Below are positions 51,843 to 60,860 of a stretch of DNA of 64,000 bases, in pieces. Position 1 is the first letter of the stretch. Every line of letters begins with the position of its first letter. The stretch lies in assembly GCA_964491015.1 (NCBI GenBank), contig CAZBEY010000003.1, forward strand, positions 1 to 64,000. Reading direction: 5' to 3'. A program made the translations under genes and the position numbers. Below the pieces are notes generated by a model. It searched no databases, was not told the origin of the DNA, and saw only the letters and a list, made by a program, of their open reading frames with translations. This stretch comes from JADFRD01 sp964491015 (lineage in GTDB: Bacteria > Fidelibacterota > Marinisomatia > Marinisomatales > TCS55).

Positions 51843-53591
51843 ATGAAACGACCGCAAAATATTAAACAAGTGATCTTATTTCTAAGAACCCTAGTGACCA
51901 ACCGAGAGCTTTTTGGTATTTTGGGAATTATGATTGCACATACGTTTTTTCTGACAGAAATAGTCGAATTTGTAGGTTTCAATGTTTTACGTATTATTTT
52001 TTCAATTGTTATTTTTACAAATTTTTGTTTGCTGTTATTTTCCTTATTCCAACAATATTGGATTAGAATATGCGGATTGGGTATTTATCTTTTTTTGCTT
52101 TGGTCTAATGTACTGCACTTTAGATTTTTTGGTTCTACGATGCATTTCGGTTCAATATTGAATATCGGTTTTCTGCCAATCCTTGGATCGCAAATAGTAT
52201 TTTTATTCCATTGGACTGATTTTATCTATTTGTTATCTTTCCTTGCCGGACTCATCTTATTTAAACATCCGCATAAATCTTCAATTCAAAAACGCAAATA
52301 TCAAATTCTACTCCTGACCAGCACATACTTGTTATTACAAGTTTTTCTTTATTTTGCGGCAACACAAAGTTCTCTCAACTCCGCCAGAAAATACGATGAG
52401 CCATTTACCCGTTGGGACATTTACAAGGAAATTCGGATTGGGAGCCGTGATCATGTGGGCAGTGTTTTGTATTTCGGCTTTCTATGGACTTATGGCGTTG
52501 ATCTACTTCGTATGAATAAAAAACCGAACAAGGCCGAATCGATAGATCAATCTAATTTTTCTATTCCCATCCATCAGAACAGACGGCGAAATATTATCGT
52601 TATACAGGTCGAATCTCTCGATAATAATGTGATTCATCACATGGTGGACGGGCAACCGGTTATGCCTTTTTTGCATCGATTAGCAGAGGAATCGATTTAT
52701 TTTTCCAACATTTATGCTCAACATACTAGTGTCGGTGGTACATCCGACGCTGAGTTCTGTATGTTGACTTCCCAATATCCCTTTGGAAAAAAAGGTGCGT
52801 TTTTTGCCACCGGATTGGAAACGCTTCCATCTGTTCCGGAATTGCTCAATCGTAACGGTTACGCCACATTAGTTTTTCACGGAAATTCCGGCTCTTATTT
52901 CAACCGCAAACAAGGCATGATGCAGCTTGGATTTCGACAAACATTTTTCAAAAAGGATTTTACCATCACCGATCCCGATAAATGGCATGCCATGAAAGAT
53001 AAAGATTTTTTCCTCCAAGTCGAAGAAATACTCACAGGAACAAATTATCCATATTTTGCTTATATCCTGACATTAACCAGCCACACCCCATTCGATCTGA
53101 TAAATGAATCCGATTATATTGTCGATTTCAATGTAAAAGATCCACTCATTCGTAATTATATGAATTCCATGGCTTATGTAGATAAAGTTTTGGAGGAATT
53201 TATATCTATGATGGCGTACACAGCCCCCAACACTCTAATCATTCTCTTTGGTGATCATTGTGCGAATATTAATGAAACCGACTATGCCTCTTATGAAAAA
53301 AAAGGACTTGAGCCAATCCCGCTATTTATACTAGACCAAACAAACCCGTCAAGAACTGTTTTATCAAACCCGGGTTCCACAATCGATATTAGTCCAACAT
53401 TATTTGATTATCTTGGGTTTGAAATACCGGATTTCTGGCAAGGCGCATCGTTGCTGAATCAGCAAAAACAAAACAGCACACTCCTTTATAATTCTCCTTA
53501 TTATTTTGACACAACGGGAACCATGCAGAAAATATCCGACAGTTCCATCGATAGTGAAGAGTTGTACAGAATTCAAAAATATATCTGGTAG
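51843..53591 (+). CDS. LTA-synthase-like membrane sulfatase (phosphoglycerol-transferase type)
   Basis: This 582-residue protein has about five N-terminal membrane helices (residues 22-180) and a periplasmic sulfatase-fold catalytic domain. The metal ligand Glu257 is in VIQVESLD, the nucleophile Thr300 in VGGTSDAEF, and the late metal site is ILFGDHCANI. This is the layout of LtaS and of OpgB-type phosphoglycerol transferases, which move glycerol phosphate or phosphoethanolamine-like groups onto envelope glycans. It is encoded on the opposite strand to the glycosyltransferases around it. A role in decorating the surface polysaccharide is inferred. Confidence 0.88.
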   Translation: MKRPQNIKQVILFLRTLVTNRELFGILGIMIAHTFFLTEIVEFVGFNVLRIIFSIVIFTNFCLLLFSLFQQYWIRICGLGIYLFLLWSNVLHFRFFGSTMHFGSILNIGFLPILGSQIVFLFHWTDFIYLLSFLAGLILFKHPHKSSIQKRKYQILLLTSTYLLLQVFLYFAATQSSLNSARKYDEPFTRWDIYKEIRIGSRDHVGSVLYFGFLWTYGVDLLRMNKKPNKAESIDQSNFSIPIHQNRRRNIIVIQVESLDNNVIHHMVDGQPVMPFLHRLAEESIYFSNIYAQHTSVGGTSDAEFCMLTSQYPFGKKGAFFATGLETLPSVPELLNRNGYATLVFHGNSGSYFNRKQGMMQLGFRQTFFKKDFTITDPDKWHAMKDKDFFLQVEEILTGTNYPYFAYILTLTSHTPFDLINESDYIVDFNVKDPLIRNYMNSMAYVDKVLEEFISMMAYTAPNTLIILFGDHCANINETDYASYEKKGLEPIPLFILDQTNPSRTVLSNPGSTIDISPTLFDYLGFEIPDFWQGASLLNQQKQNSTLLYNSPYYFDTTGTMQKISDSSIDSEELYRIQKYIW

Positions 53592-53594
53592 GAA

Positions 53595-54701
53595 TTACTG
53601 GAAAAGTGTGGTATAAATATCAAATAATTGTTTTTCCTGCGCTTCCCAATAATATTTTTTAATAAAGGCATTGTATCCATTTCGACTGAATAAAGAATAT
53701 TTCTTTTTATCTTTGAACAAAGCAATAATTCCGTTTGCTAAAGCTGATGGGGAATCTGGTTCAACGCAAATGCCGCATTCAACTTCTTCAAAATATTTCC
53801 GTGATGGCGGCAGGTCAAAGGAAACAATCGGCAGCTTACAAGCGCTGTATTCAAACATCTTTATCACGATATTGTTACGAAATTTATCAATATCATAAAA
53901 AGGAAGAAGGCCAAGGGTATGTTCAGCAATTCTAACAGCAATTTCCGAATGGGGAATAGGAGCAACCAAGTATACATTTTTCTGTAAACCAAAATTATTT
54001 ATCATGTTTTGGGATTCTTTCTTTTCCTCCTGATATGAAAAATGTCCTACCATATCCAGCTTTGCATCTGGATATTTGTTTACGACCTGTTTCATCGCTT
54101 CTATCATTAAAAATAAACCTCTTTCCCGGCGGAGCTGTCCATGATAGATGATTGAAAAGGGACGCTGTTTTATTGTTTTATCATCAACAGTAAAAATGTC
54201 TTTAGTGGGATAATTATAAATCAAAGTGCAGGGACCTTTACTTTTGTAATAATCCAATAGCCAGTCATCACTGGCAATAAAGTAATCCATTTTATTCAGA
54301 AACCAATTTTCAAATTGCCGCATTCCGAACCCAAGCATTTGAGGAATCGGAAACGGTTTTCTTGAAAACTCCCGGTACATGGCGCTCCAGTCCTCAGCCG
54401 GATCGTATATGAGCTTGCTATTGAATTCTGATCTATATTTTACCGCCGAAGGTAATAATTGCGGTTCTGTGATTTGAATAATATCCGGCTTAATTATTTT
54501 GAGACGCTCCATAATCCAAGATGATTTTTTAATTGCAGACGAACTTTTGTTTCCTATAATTGAAATACCGTCCTTTTTTATTGGACTGACGCTTGGATTA
54601 ATGACTGAAACTGAGGCTATTTTTTTTATAGATCGTGCCAGTTTGTAATAAATGCGATCATCGAATGGATTAGGGTTTGTGGTTAAAAGACAAATTTTCA
54701 T
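53595..54701 (-). CDS. Family 4 glycosyltransferase
   Basis: This 368-residue GT-B enzyme starts with MKICLLTTNPNPFDDRIYYKLA, the donor-domain entry YHGQLRRERGLFLMIEAMK is clear, and the C-terminal nucleotide-sugar motif is FEYSACKLPIVSFDLP. It ends four bases after the convergent sulfatase gene and its start overlaps the flippase gene by one base. The sugar donor and acceptor are unknown. Confidence 0.92.
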   Translation of the reverse strand: MKICLLTTNPNPFDDRIYYKLARSIKKIASVSVINPSVSPIKKDGISIIGNKSSSAIKKSSWIMERLKIIKPDIIQITEPQLLPSAVKYRSEFNSKLIYDPAEDWSAMYREFSRKPFPIPQMLGFGMRQFENWFLNKMDYFIASDDWLLDYYKSKGPCTLIYNYPTKDIFTVDDKTIKQRPFSIIYHGQLRRERGLFLMIEAMKQVVNKYPDAKLDMVGHFSYQEEKKESQNMINNFGLQKNVYLVAPIPHSEIAVRIAEHTLGLLPFYDIDKFRNNIVIKMFEYSACKLPIVSFDLPPSRKYFEEVECGICVEPDSPSALANGIIALFKDKKKYSLFSRNGYNAFIKKYYWEAQEKQLFDIYTTLFQ

Positions 54702-56143
54702 TATTTATGACGAATATTTGATTGTATAAATTGTTTTTCTGCCGGTGTAAAAAACTGCGATACCCATAGCAGTATTGGATATAAACCAAGATTAATTATA
54801 CCAACAAGCCATTTTTCTCCTGACCATTTCCACGTTAGAAAAAGTACGCCTGTGAGTATTACAATTCGAATGAGTCGTTTCCATTCCCATGTAAGAGGAT
54901 AAAAACGAATAATTACAAAATATTGGAAAATCACCATAAAACAATAGCTGGACAATGTCGCAATCGCAGCTGATTTATATCCGAATTTCGGTATGAGTAG
55001 ATAATTCATAATTATATTTATTATTGCAGCCGATCCATTCAGAACGGGAATCCAAATATTTTTCTTTTTTATATATATACCCGGCAATTGCACCAGAAAT
55101 GCCCCGAGGAAGATATAAGCAAGCAGTACAACCGGAACGATGCTCAGGCTATCCCAATAAACCGGGCTGATAATCGGACGGCTTCCGATTGGAATTTGAA
55201 CTAAATAATCAATGAAAAATGTTAAAAGGAGAAAAATAAAGGAAGTCGCCAGCATAAAATATGTTCCTGTACGGGCAAACAATTGCGGTGCGTCTTTCTT
55301 GTCCGCCTGTTTCAAATAATAAGGTTGCCAGGCAAATTTGAATGCCATCACAATAATGAGCATAAAGATTCCCAATCGGTAACTGGCGCTGTATAGACCC
55401 ACGGCCTTTTCATCCACGAGCCATTTGATCATGTACCGGTCGATTAATTCATTGAAAATGCTGGCAATCCCTGACGGGAGATAGGGCAAGGCAAAAATGA
55501 ACAGCCCTTTCCACCAATGAGCGCTGAATCGTAATTCCATCGTTCTGATGATTTTGGGTAAAATCAAAAGGAAGGCAACGCCGGATGCGATGAGGTTGCT
55601 TAGGAAAATATATTCGATACTGAGCTGCAGAATTCCGATCCACCAAATATTCAATCCCAAAACGATAATCACATGGGACAGCTCGATTGCAACAAAATGA
55701 TAAGGTTTATTTTCTAATCGGAGGAGGACCTTAGGTAGTGCAATGAAAGTATCAAACGCAAGAATTCCGATGGCAAGTCGAATAAGATGGGTATATTGGC
55801 TTCCAACCGTAAGACTGGAAATTCCGCCGGAAAAAATAAACATTAAACCGCCTAAAAGAAGAGACGATATTAATAGAGAAATAAAGGTCGTGGAAAAAAT
55901 CGTTTTCTTATTTTCATCTGTTTTTTCCAGCCCCTGATATCTCATATAGGCAACATCCATTCCATGAGAAAACAAAATATTTGCAAAAGCAATAAAAGCA
56001 TAAAGAAGAGACACAACGCCATATTCGTCAGGACTAAGACGGTGGGTATATAACGGAAGTAAGAGAAAGTTGATGAAACGGGTAATAAAGTGTCCAAATC
56101 CGTACACAACAGATTGTTTTCCAAGTTGAAGTAATGATGACAT
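54701..56143 (-). CDS. Polysaccharide flippase (Wzx-like, MATE/MOP superfamily)
   Basis: This 480-residue membrane protein has about 14 predicted helices. The N-terminal GFGHFITRFINFLLLPLYTHRLSPDEYG is typical of Wzx/RfbX lipid-linked oligosaccharide flippases. It would move undecaprenyl-linked repeat units across the inner membrane. It is embedded with glycosyltransferases and a FemAB-like gene. No polymerase (Wzy) is recognised in the window. Confidence 0.93.
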   Translation of the reverse strand: MSSLLQLGKQSVVYGFGHFITRFINFLLLPLYTHRLSPDEYGVVSLLYAFIAFANILFSHGMDVAYMRYQGLEKTDENKKTIFSTTFISLLISSLLLGGLMFIFSGGISSLTVGSQYTHLIRLAIGILAFDTFIALPKVLLRLENKPYHFVAIELSHVIIVLGLNIWWIGILQLSIEYIFLSNLIASGVAFLLILPKIIRTMELRFSAHWWKGLFIFALPYLPSGIASIFNELIDRYMIKWLVDEKAVGLYSASYRLGIFMLIIVMAFKFAWQPYYLKQADKKDAPQLFARTGTYFMLATSFIFLLLTFFIDYLVQIPIGSRPIISPVYWDSLSIVPVVLLAYIFLGAFLVQLPGIYIKKKNIWIPVLNGSAAIINIIMNYLLIPKFGYKSAAIATLSSYCFMVIFQYFVIIRFYPLTWEWKRLIRIVILTGVLFLTWKWSGEKWLVGIINLGLYPILLWVSQFFTPAEKQFIQSNIRHK

Positions 56144-56158
56144 TAAAAATTGTTTGAA

Positions 56159-57121
56159 TTAGAAACGAATTTCCAACGTATCCCTGAATTGCCCGCTGGC
56201 GCCAAAATTTTCTTTAAACCGTGCCAGCCCCATATTGGGTTCTTCATTGACCGTAAATATACCAAAATCAAAAACAGAAAAATGTTTTTCAATTGCCCAC
56301 TCAAATATTTTATAGAACAACAGATTAATCGGTCGGCTTTCCTGATAATCTTCATCGTGGCTGATGTAAAATGCCAATACAACACGATCCGTCACTGAGA
56401 AATTCACAACGCCTGCGACCATTTTATCTTCAATAAAAGCGCCAAATAAATGAATTCTATCAGGAAACAGCTTTCTGAGATCGATAAGTTCTTCCAACGT
56501 ATGTGTCGGTGTTACATTATGTCGGATACTTAAATTCCTTTTCAGTATTTCATAAAATGCGGTAAAATCATCTGACTGTTTTATTTCAACGCCAGATTTC
56601 TCTGCTTTGCGTACTGCTGTTCTATGGGTTGATTTAAATTTTGCTAAATTTTCCTCAATGGATTTTTCCAGAAACAGGACGCTGGAAATCTCCCGCTTTG
56701 AATATGAAAAACCATATTTCAATAATGCAAAATCGATATAATGGGAAAGGCGTTTGCTGTAAATCGTGGGTGGCTGAGTCAGCCGAATGCCGTTAAAACC
56801 ATTTGATCCGGCATAGTGAACTAATTTTTCTACTATATTCAGCGCATCGGCAAAGGCAAGGTTTTCGTTTACCACCATTGAACCGACCGATGCGCCGGGA
56901 TGAGATACCAGCCATCGCTTATTATCCTCAATAATCTCTGCGGCGGGAAGGAGGCTTATGGGTTTTTCCTTTTTCAAAAAGACCAGACTATGGTCCTGAA
57001 ATCTGTCCGAGGGATGATACCCAAGAAATTTACGAGTGTGGAACAATGTTCCGTTATTTGCGGAGTAAACAAAGCTGTCCCACTCAACCGAATTATTGTT
57101 ATATCTCTTTAATGTAATCAT
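56159..57121 (-). CDS. FemAB/GNAT-fold protein in the polysaccharide cluster
   Basis: This 320-residue protein of the FemAB-like GNAT group has NGTLFHTRKFLGYHPSDRF near the N-terminus. A central conserved block reads ENLAKFKSTHRTAVRKAEKSGVEI, followed by AGVVNFSVTDRVVLAFYISHDEDY, similar to peptidoglycan-bridge or exosortase-cluster FemAB proteins. Such proteins add an amino acid or acyl group to a lipid-linked precursor. The gene is 15 bases upstream of the flippase gene and is the first gene of the minus-strand run. Confidence 0.85.
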   Translation of the reverse strand: MITLKRYNNNSVEWDSFVYSANNGTLFHTRKFLGYHPSDRFQDHSLVFLKKEKPISLLPAAEIIEDNKRWLVSHPGASVGSMVVNENLAFADALNIVEKLVHYAGSNGFNGIRLTQPPTIYSKRLSHYIDFALLKYGFSYSKREISSVLFLEKSIEENLAKFKSTHRTAVRKAEKSGVEIKQSDDFTAFYEILKRNLSIRHNVTPTHTLEELIDLRKLFPDRIHLFGAFIEDKMVAGVVNFSVTDRVVLAFYISHDEDYQESRPINLLFYKIFEWAIEKHFSVFDFGIFTVNEEPNMGLARFKENFGASGQFRDTLEIRF

Positions 57122-57238
57122 AGGATAATTAGAACGAAAAATTAGGGGGAGATGTTTCCATATACAATTCCTGTTTGATTTACCTTTGCACTGCTAAAAT
57201 CACATCTCTAATTTGCATCCCTAAAATTTGGAGACATA

Positions 57239-58525
57239 ATGTCAAATTCATTGATTAATCAGATTACCGCCCGGGAAGTATTGGATTCCAGGGGAAATCC
57301 AACCGTGGAAGTGGACGTTCAATTAAACGACGGCAGCCTCGGGCGGGCAATTGTCCCTTCCGGTGCTTCAACGGGGGAGCATGAAGCGGTTGAACTTCGC
57401 GATGGAGATAAAAGCCGCTTCCTCGGCAAAGGCGTCCTTCGGGCAGTTCATCATGTAAAAGAGATTCTGGGTCCTGCTGTCATGGGAATGAAGGTAGATG
57501 ATCAAAGAGCGCTGGACCATCGTCTAATCGAATTGGATGGAACGGATAATAAATCCAAGCTGGGAGCCAATGCCCTTCTGGGTGTTTCAATGGCATGTGC
57601 AAAAGCAAATGCTGCCAGTTCAAAAAAGCCTTTGTTTCAATCTCTTGGTGGAAATGAAGCTGTTACGTTACCGGCCCCGATGATGAATATTCTCAACGGC
57701 GGCAGTCATGCCGATAACAATGTTGATATCCAGGAATTCATGGTCTTTCCCATTGGCGCTTCGTCTTTTTCCCAAGCCCTGCAAATGGGAACAGAAACAT
57801 TTCATCATCTTAAATCGGTGCTGAAATCCAAAGGATTGAATACTTCGGTTGGCGACGAAGGCGGGTTTGCTCCGACCCTCAGCAGTAATGAAGAAGCCAT
57901 TGAAGTCATTTTGGAGGCAATCGAAAGGACGGGATATACGGCCGGAAAAGATATTTCCCTTGCTATTGATACTGCTGCAAGTGAAATATACAGAGATGGG
58001 CTTTACCATTTAGATTCCGAGGGCAGATCTCTTTCTTCAAATGAAATGGTTGATTATTATTCAAAACTGATCGATAAATATCCTATTGTTTCAGTTGAAG
58101 ACGGATTGGCGGAAGACGATTGGGCCGGCTGGAAACAAATGAATGCAGAATTAGGGCATAAAATTCAGATAGTTGGAGATGACCTCACGGTCACCAATAT
58201 GACCCGGCTGCAGCGGGCGATTGATGAAAAATCCATGAATGCAATTTTGATCAAATTAAACCAGATTGGAACCGTCAGCGAAACGATTGATGCAGTCAAC
58301 CTTGCCAAAGAAAATAATTATGGTGTCGTTATTTCTCATCGTTCCGGAGAGACGGAAGATACCACCATCGCCGATTTTGCTGTGGCAATGGGGATGGGGC
58401 AAATTAAAACAGGTTCTGCATCCCGAACAGACCGGATTTGTAAATACAACCAGTTATTGCGTATTGAAGAAATACTTGACAACACAGCCATTTTCCCGGG
58501 AACGGAGGTTTTGGGGAAATCATGA
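57239..58525 (+). CDS. eno: Enolase
   Basis: Enolase converts 2-phosphoglycerate to phosphoenolpyruvate. The 428-residue protein has ITAREVLDSRGNPTVEV, the mobile loop SGASTG, GDEGGFAP, the metal ligands in SLAIDTAASE, SVEDGLAEDDW and QIVGDDLTVTN, and the catalytic lysine in LIKLNQIG with SHRSGETED. It overlaps ftsB by four bases, a common arrangement. Confidence 0.98.
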   Translation: MSNSLINQITAREVLDSRGNPTVEVDVQLNDGSLGRAIVPSGASTGEHEAVELRDGDKSRFLGKGVLRAVHHVKEILGPAVMGMKVDDQRALDHRLIELDGTDNKSKLGANALLGVSMACAKANAASSKKPLFQSLGGNEAVTLPAPMMNILNGGSHADNNVDIQEFMVFPIGASSFSQALQMGTETFHHLKSVLKSKGLNTSVGDEGGFAPTLSSNEEAIEVILEAIERTGYTAGKDISLAIDTAASEIYRDGLYHLDSEGRSLSSNEMVDYYSKLIDKYPIVSVEDGLAEDDWAGWKQMNAELGHKIQIVGDDLTVTNMTRLQRAIDEKSMNAILIKLNQIGTVSETIDAVNLAKENNYGVVISHRSGETEDTTIADFAVAMGMGQIKTGSASRTDRICKYNQLLRIEEILDNTAIFPGTEVLGKS

Positions 58526-58875
58526 GCCGGTATTCTTCCATGCAGCGAAGGCGAAAAAAAAGACGTCCGTCCCAAGCGGTGGAAATCCAGAAAACACTGG
58601 TTCGCTCAATATTGATTATCGGCGCCATTGTATTGATTATTATTTTCTTTCTGGGGGACCATGGTGTCTATCAATTATACCGTCTCCGGAAAGAAAAAAA
58701 TGAAATTCAACAACAGATTGTTGAAATGCGCGAAGAAAAACAAAAATTGGAAGCAGAGAAAACTCGCCTGGAAACAGATTTTGATTATATTGAACGCCTG
58801 GCCCGGGAACGATACAGAATGGCGAAAAAAGGTGAAAAAGTGTTTAAAGTAATTCCGAAAAAAGCTGGTGAATGA
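58522..58875 (+). CDS. Septum-formation initiator family protein (FtsB/DivIC)
   Basis: This 117-residue divisome protein has a basic cytoplasmic N-terminus (RRRKKRRPSQ), one membrane helix at about residues 28-48, and a coiled coil (about 55-90, EIQQQIVEMREEKQKLEAEK) that would pair with an FtsL-like partner. The end ERLARERYRMAKKGEKVFKV matches the family's conserved C-terminal tract. Coupled to eno. A degraded copy of its 3' end lies 450 bases downstream. Confidence 0.92.
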   Translation: MSRYSSMQRRRKKRRPSQAVEIQKTLVRSILIIGAIVLIIIFFLGDHGVYQLYRLRKEKNEIQQQIVEMREEKQKLEAEKTRLETDFDYIERLARERYRMAKKGEKVFKVIPKKAGE

Positions 58876-58987
58876 GCAGGTTGCTGGTTATTAGTAGCTG
58901 GTGAGTTGTGGAGCGCTTCCCGATTTTTACAACGTGTAAATATTTCAGTCCCGACTAATTTATTGTTAATAAAAATGACAAACATTT

Positions 58988-59164
58988 AACACCTAACGGA
59001 GTTCGGTAATTATTCCTTTTCAAATCTTATAATAATGTAACCTCGATGAGGTTATTCAACTTCTTTAGTTAGACTCCGTTAAGTGACTCATATCTATAGC
59101 ACATAAATAAAAAGAGAAACCAACGCCAGCACCTTGAATGACATAGTCGGGCAGGTTAGGTGTT
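58988..59164. repeat. Nested inverted repeats, MITE- or attC-like
   Basis: AACACCTAAC (58988-58997) is the exact reverse complement of GTTAGGTGTT (59155-59164). Inside, TAACGGAGT (58994-59002) pairs with ACTCCGTTA (59073-59081), and TAACCTC-GAT-GAGGTTA (59038-59054) is a perfect hairpin. The ends match the integron core patterns RYYYAAC and GTTRRRY, but no integrase or cassette array is present. Confidence 0.5.
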
Positions 59165-59286
59165 GATTATTTTTACATGAATTTATCTGAAGAGATAAAG
59201 ATTCTTACAACTAAATATTTTTCAAATAGTGCAAAATTTAGGGAATCTTGCTATGGGTGTCCTATTGCAAAAAAAAACAGGAAAAG

Positions 59287-59321
59287 GGTGAAAAAGTAAT
59301 TCCAAAAGAGTCTGGTGAATG
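59287..59321 (+). pseudogene. Decayed fragment matching the ftsB 3' end
   Basis: This 35-base segment aligns with 58831-58874 after removing nine in-frame bases: 31 of 35 positions match. Its translation GEKVIPKESGE mirrors GEKVFKVIPKKAGE at the end of the intact gene, but the frame has no start and reads on past the normal stop. Confidence 0.6.
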
Positions 59322-59436
59322 GTGGAGTGGTAGCTGGTGGTTGACCGCCCGCCAAAATGTGGCATAGAAAAAGAGAAAATTATGGAAACACTGCAACCCG
59401 GAAAAGCAATGACGCAAATTATATCACCACCAAACT

Positions 59437-59463
59437 CTCCCCACAATGGGGAGGACTTTTTTT
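59437..59463 (+). terminator. Hairpin with T-run
   Basis: CTCCCCA-CAA-TGGGGAG is a perfect 7-bp stem followed by GAC and a T-run. As a plus-strand terminator it could serve transcripts entering from eno-ftsB. It is directly followed by a second palindrome, so it may belong to a dispersed repeat. Confidence 0.6.
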
Positions 59464-59465
59464 GT

Positions 59466-59484
59466 CTCCCCCGATACGGGGGAG
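59466..59484. repeat. Perfect 8-bp C-rich palindrome
   Basis: CTCCCCCG-ATA-CGGGGGAG forms an 8-bp stem with a three-base loop. It resembles hairpins at 15055-15072 and 21439-21456. Confidence 0.6.
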
Positions 59485-59545
59485 ATGCCGGAGGCAAAGG
59501 GGGATTATAGAAACAATGCAATATAGATAAATGAAGTTTTCAGAT

Positions 59546-60124
59546 TCAAAACCCAAGTTGATAATAAACTCTATCCCCGCCCAATTTACCGGTACAAATG
59601 AGTTCTACATTTTTTGGATTTGATTTGAAATCGTAGATCAACTCTGCTGTGACTGATTGATTTGGCTTAATAATGGCCAGGTCCTGATATTTCCCCTCAA
59701 AAGGATTGAGCTCGCCTTTGTTTTCTCCGTTGCCAATCACTTTCAACAAAGCCGTGGCTGAAAAATCCAGATCCTTTGTGGGATGGATGTTTGTCACTCG
59801 CAGCGAAACGGTTATTCTATTTCCATTGCGGTCTGCATCCAATAGATTATATTTCCCGTAGTCAGCAATCTGCTCAACCCCAGCAGGATGAGATACCCTT
59901 CCTTCTTCCAATGACTCAATTGGAATATAAAATTCTATTGTCGCTTTAACAAACTTTCCGGATTTATCTTTTTTCAGTTTTGTAACTTTTGTCCCCGGAT
60001 ATAATTGTCCAATTAACGATTTTTTTGATTCATTCGGCGAAGAATAAATCTCGGTTTTTTTAATCGTTTCTGTCTCCTGGGCACAAACAAGAAGAGGTAA
60101 TAATAACGGTAAAAAATATTTCAT
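59546..60124 (-). CDS. Secreted protein with SH3-like domain, downstream of motAB
   Basis: This 192-residue protein has a signal peptide (1-15). Residues about 22-75 look like a bacterial SH3 domain (IYSSPNESKKSLIGQLYPGTKVTKL), which often binds peptidoglycan. The rest (about 85-192) is beta-rich, similar to an FxLYD or Ig-like domain (VSLRVTNIHPTKDLDFSAT). It is the third gene of the motA-motB run, seven bases after motB, so it may act with the stator at the cell wall. Confidence 0.65.
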   Translation of the reverse strand: MKYFLPLLLPLLVCAQETETIKKTEIYSSPNESKKSLIGQLYPGTKVTKLKKDKSGKFVKATIEFYIPIESLEEGRVSHPAGVEQIADYGKYNLLDADRNGNRITVSLRVTNIHPTKDLDFSATALLKVIGNGENKGELNPFEGKYQDLAIIKPNQSVTAELIYDFKSNPKNVELICTGKLGGDRVYYQLGF

Positions 60125-60131
60125 GAGTGTT

Positions 60132-60857
60132 TTAAAACGTCAATGTACGTGTTTTAATAAAGGCATCTAAATATATTTCAACTCTTCGATTCCTGGCACG
60201 AGTCCCCATGATGGCTAAATTATTATCTCCGACCTTACCAATATCTACAACCGGACGATACTCACCATAACCCATGGCAGAAAACTTGTTCTCCGGTATT
60301 TGTGAAAAATTACTCAAAAGCTTCACTATATTTAGCGCTCTGGCGGTTGATAAATCCCAATTGCTCTCATATTTCGCATTTTCAGGAAGGGCCAGATCAT
60401 CCGTGTGCCCCTCACACCTGATCTCAACATTCAAAAAACCGCCTCTTTTTTCTATGGCCTCTATCAGCTTGTCGTATTTTGGATCATCATTTACATTCAA
60501 CAATTTTGAAACACGAATAATCCCCCCTATTTGCCGTAATAAGGGATATACCAACGGTTGAACTTCTGCCTCCATTGATTTAAACAATCTACCGCTGGCC
60601 ATGGTGATTTTTACACCTTTGGTCACCCGATCCACGGAAACGTAGGATGATTCTATATTTTCTTTCAGTTCTTCGTATGTTTCATCTAAGAGCATATTAA
60701 TGACGCGATCGATGTGCTTTTCGGCATCATTTAAAATGACCAATAATAAAATAAAGAATGTCAATAACAGCGTAACCATATCCGCATACGTTAAAGCCCA
60801 TGCTGTACTCTTGGCTCGGGCTTCACTGGCAGAAACGGCTATAGATGACGAAGCCAT
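60132..60857 (-). CDS. MotB-like stator protein with OmpA domain
   Basis: This is a 241-residue protein with a single membrane helix (about 22-42) that carries the proton-binding aspartate Asp26 in LTYADMVTLLLTFFILLL. A linker leads to an OmpA/MotB peptidoglycan-binding domain (about 125-235) with VEIRCEGHTDD, NWDLSTARALNIVK and GYGEYRP, ending in RNRRVEIYL. It pairs with the MotA-like protein encoded four bases upstream. Confidence 0.92.
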   Translation of the reverse strand: MASSSIAVSASEARAKSTAWALTYADMVTLLLTFFILLLVILNDAEKHIDRVINMLLDETYEELKENIESSYVSVDRVTKGVKITMASGRLFKSMEAEVQPLVYPLLRQIGGIIRVSKLLNVNDDPKYDKLIEAIEKRGGFLNVEIRCEGHTDDLALPENAKYESNWDLSTARALNIVKLLSNFSQIPENKFSAMGYGEYRPVVDIGKVGDNNLAIMGTRARNRRVEIYLDAFIKTRTLTF

Positions 60858-60860
60858 GGA

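Larger units (their letters stand above)
58876..59545. other. 670-base repeat-rich gap with decayed gene fragments
   Basis: No intact gene is visible. The gap holds two GTAGCTGGTG-type repeats (58874-58913, 59321-59340) and nested inverted repeats at 58988-59164. It also holds a 35-base decayed copy of the ftsB 3' end (59287-59321) and two GC-rich hairpins (59437-59463, 59466-59484). Such a mixture in an otherwise compact genome suggests a site of past insertion or deletion. Confidence 0.6.

Noticed and set aside
59222..59521. Minus-strand protein gene in the repeat-rich gap
   Set aside because: The product is made of low-complexity proline/glycine sequence from palindromic repeats and resembles no real protein.
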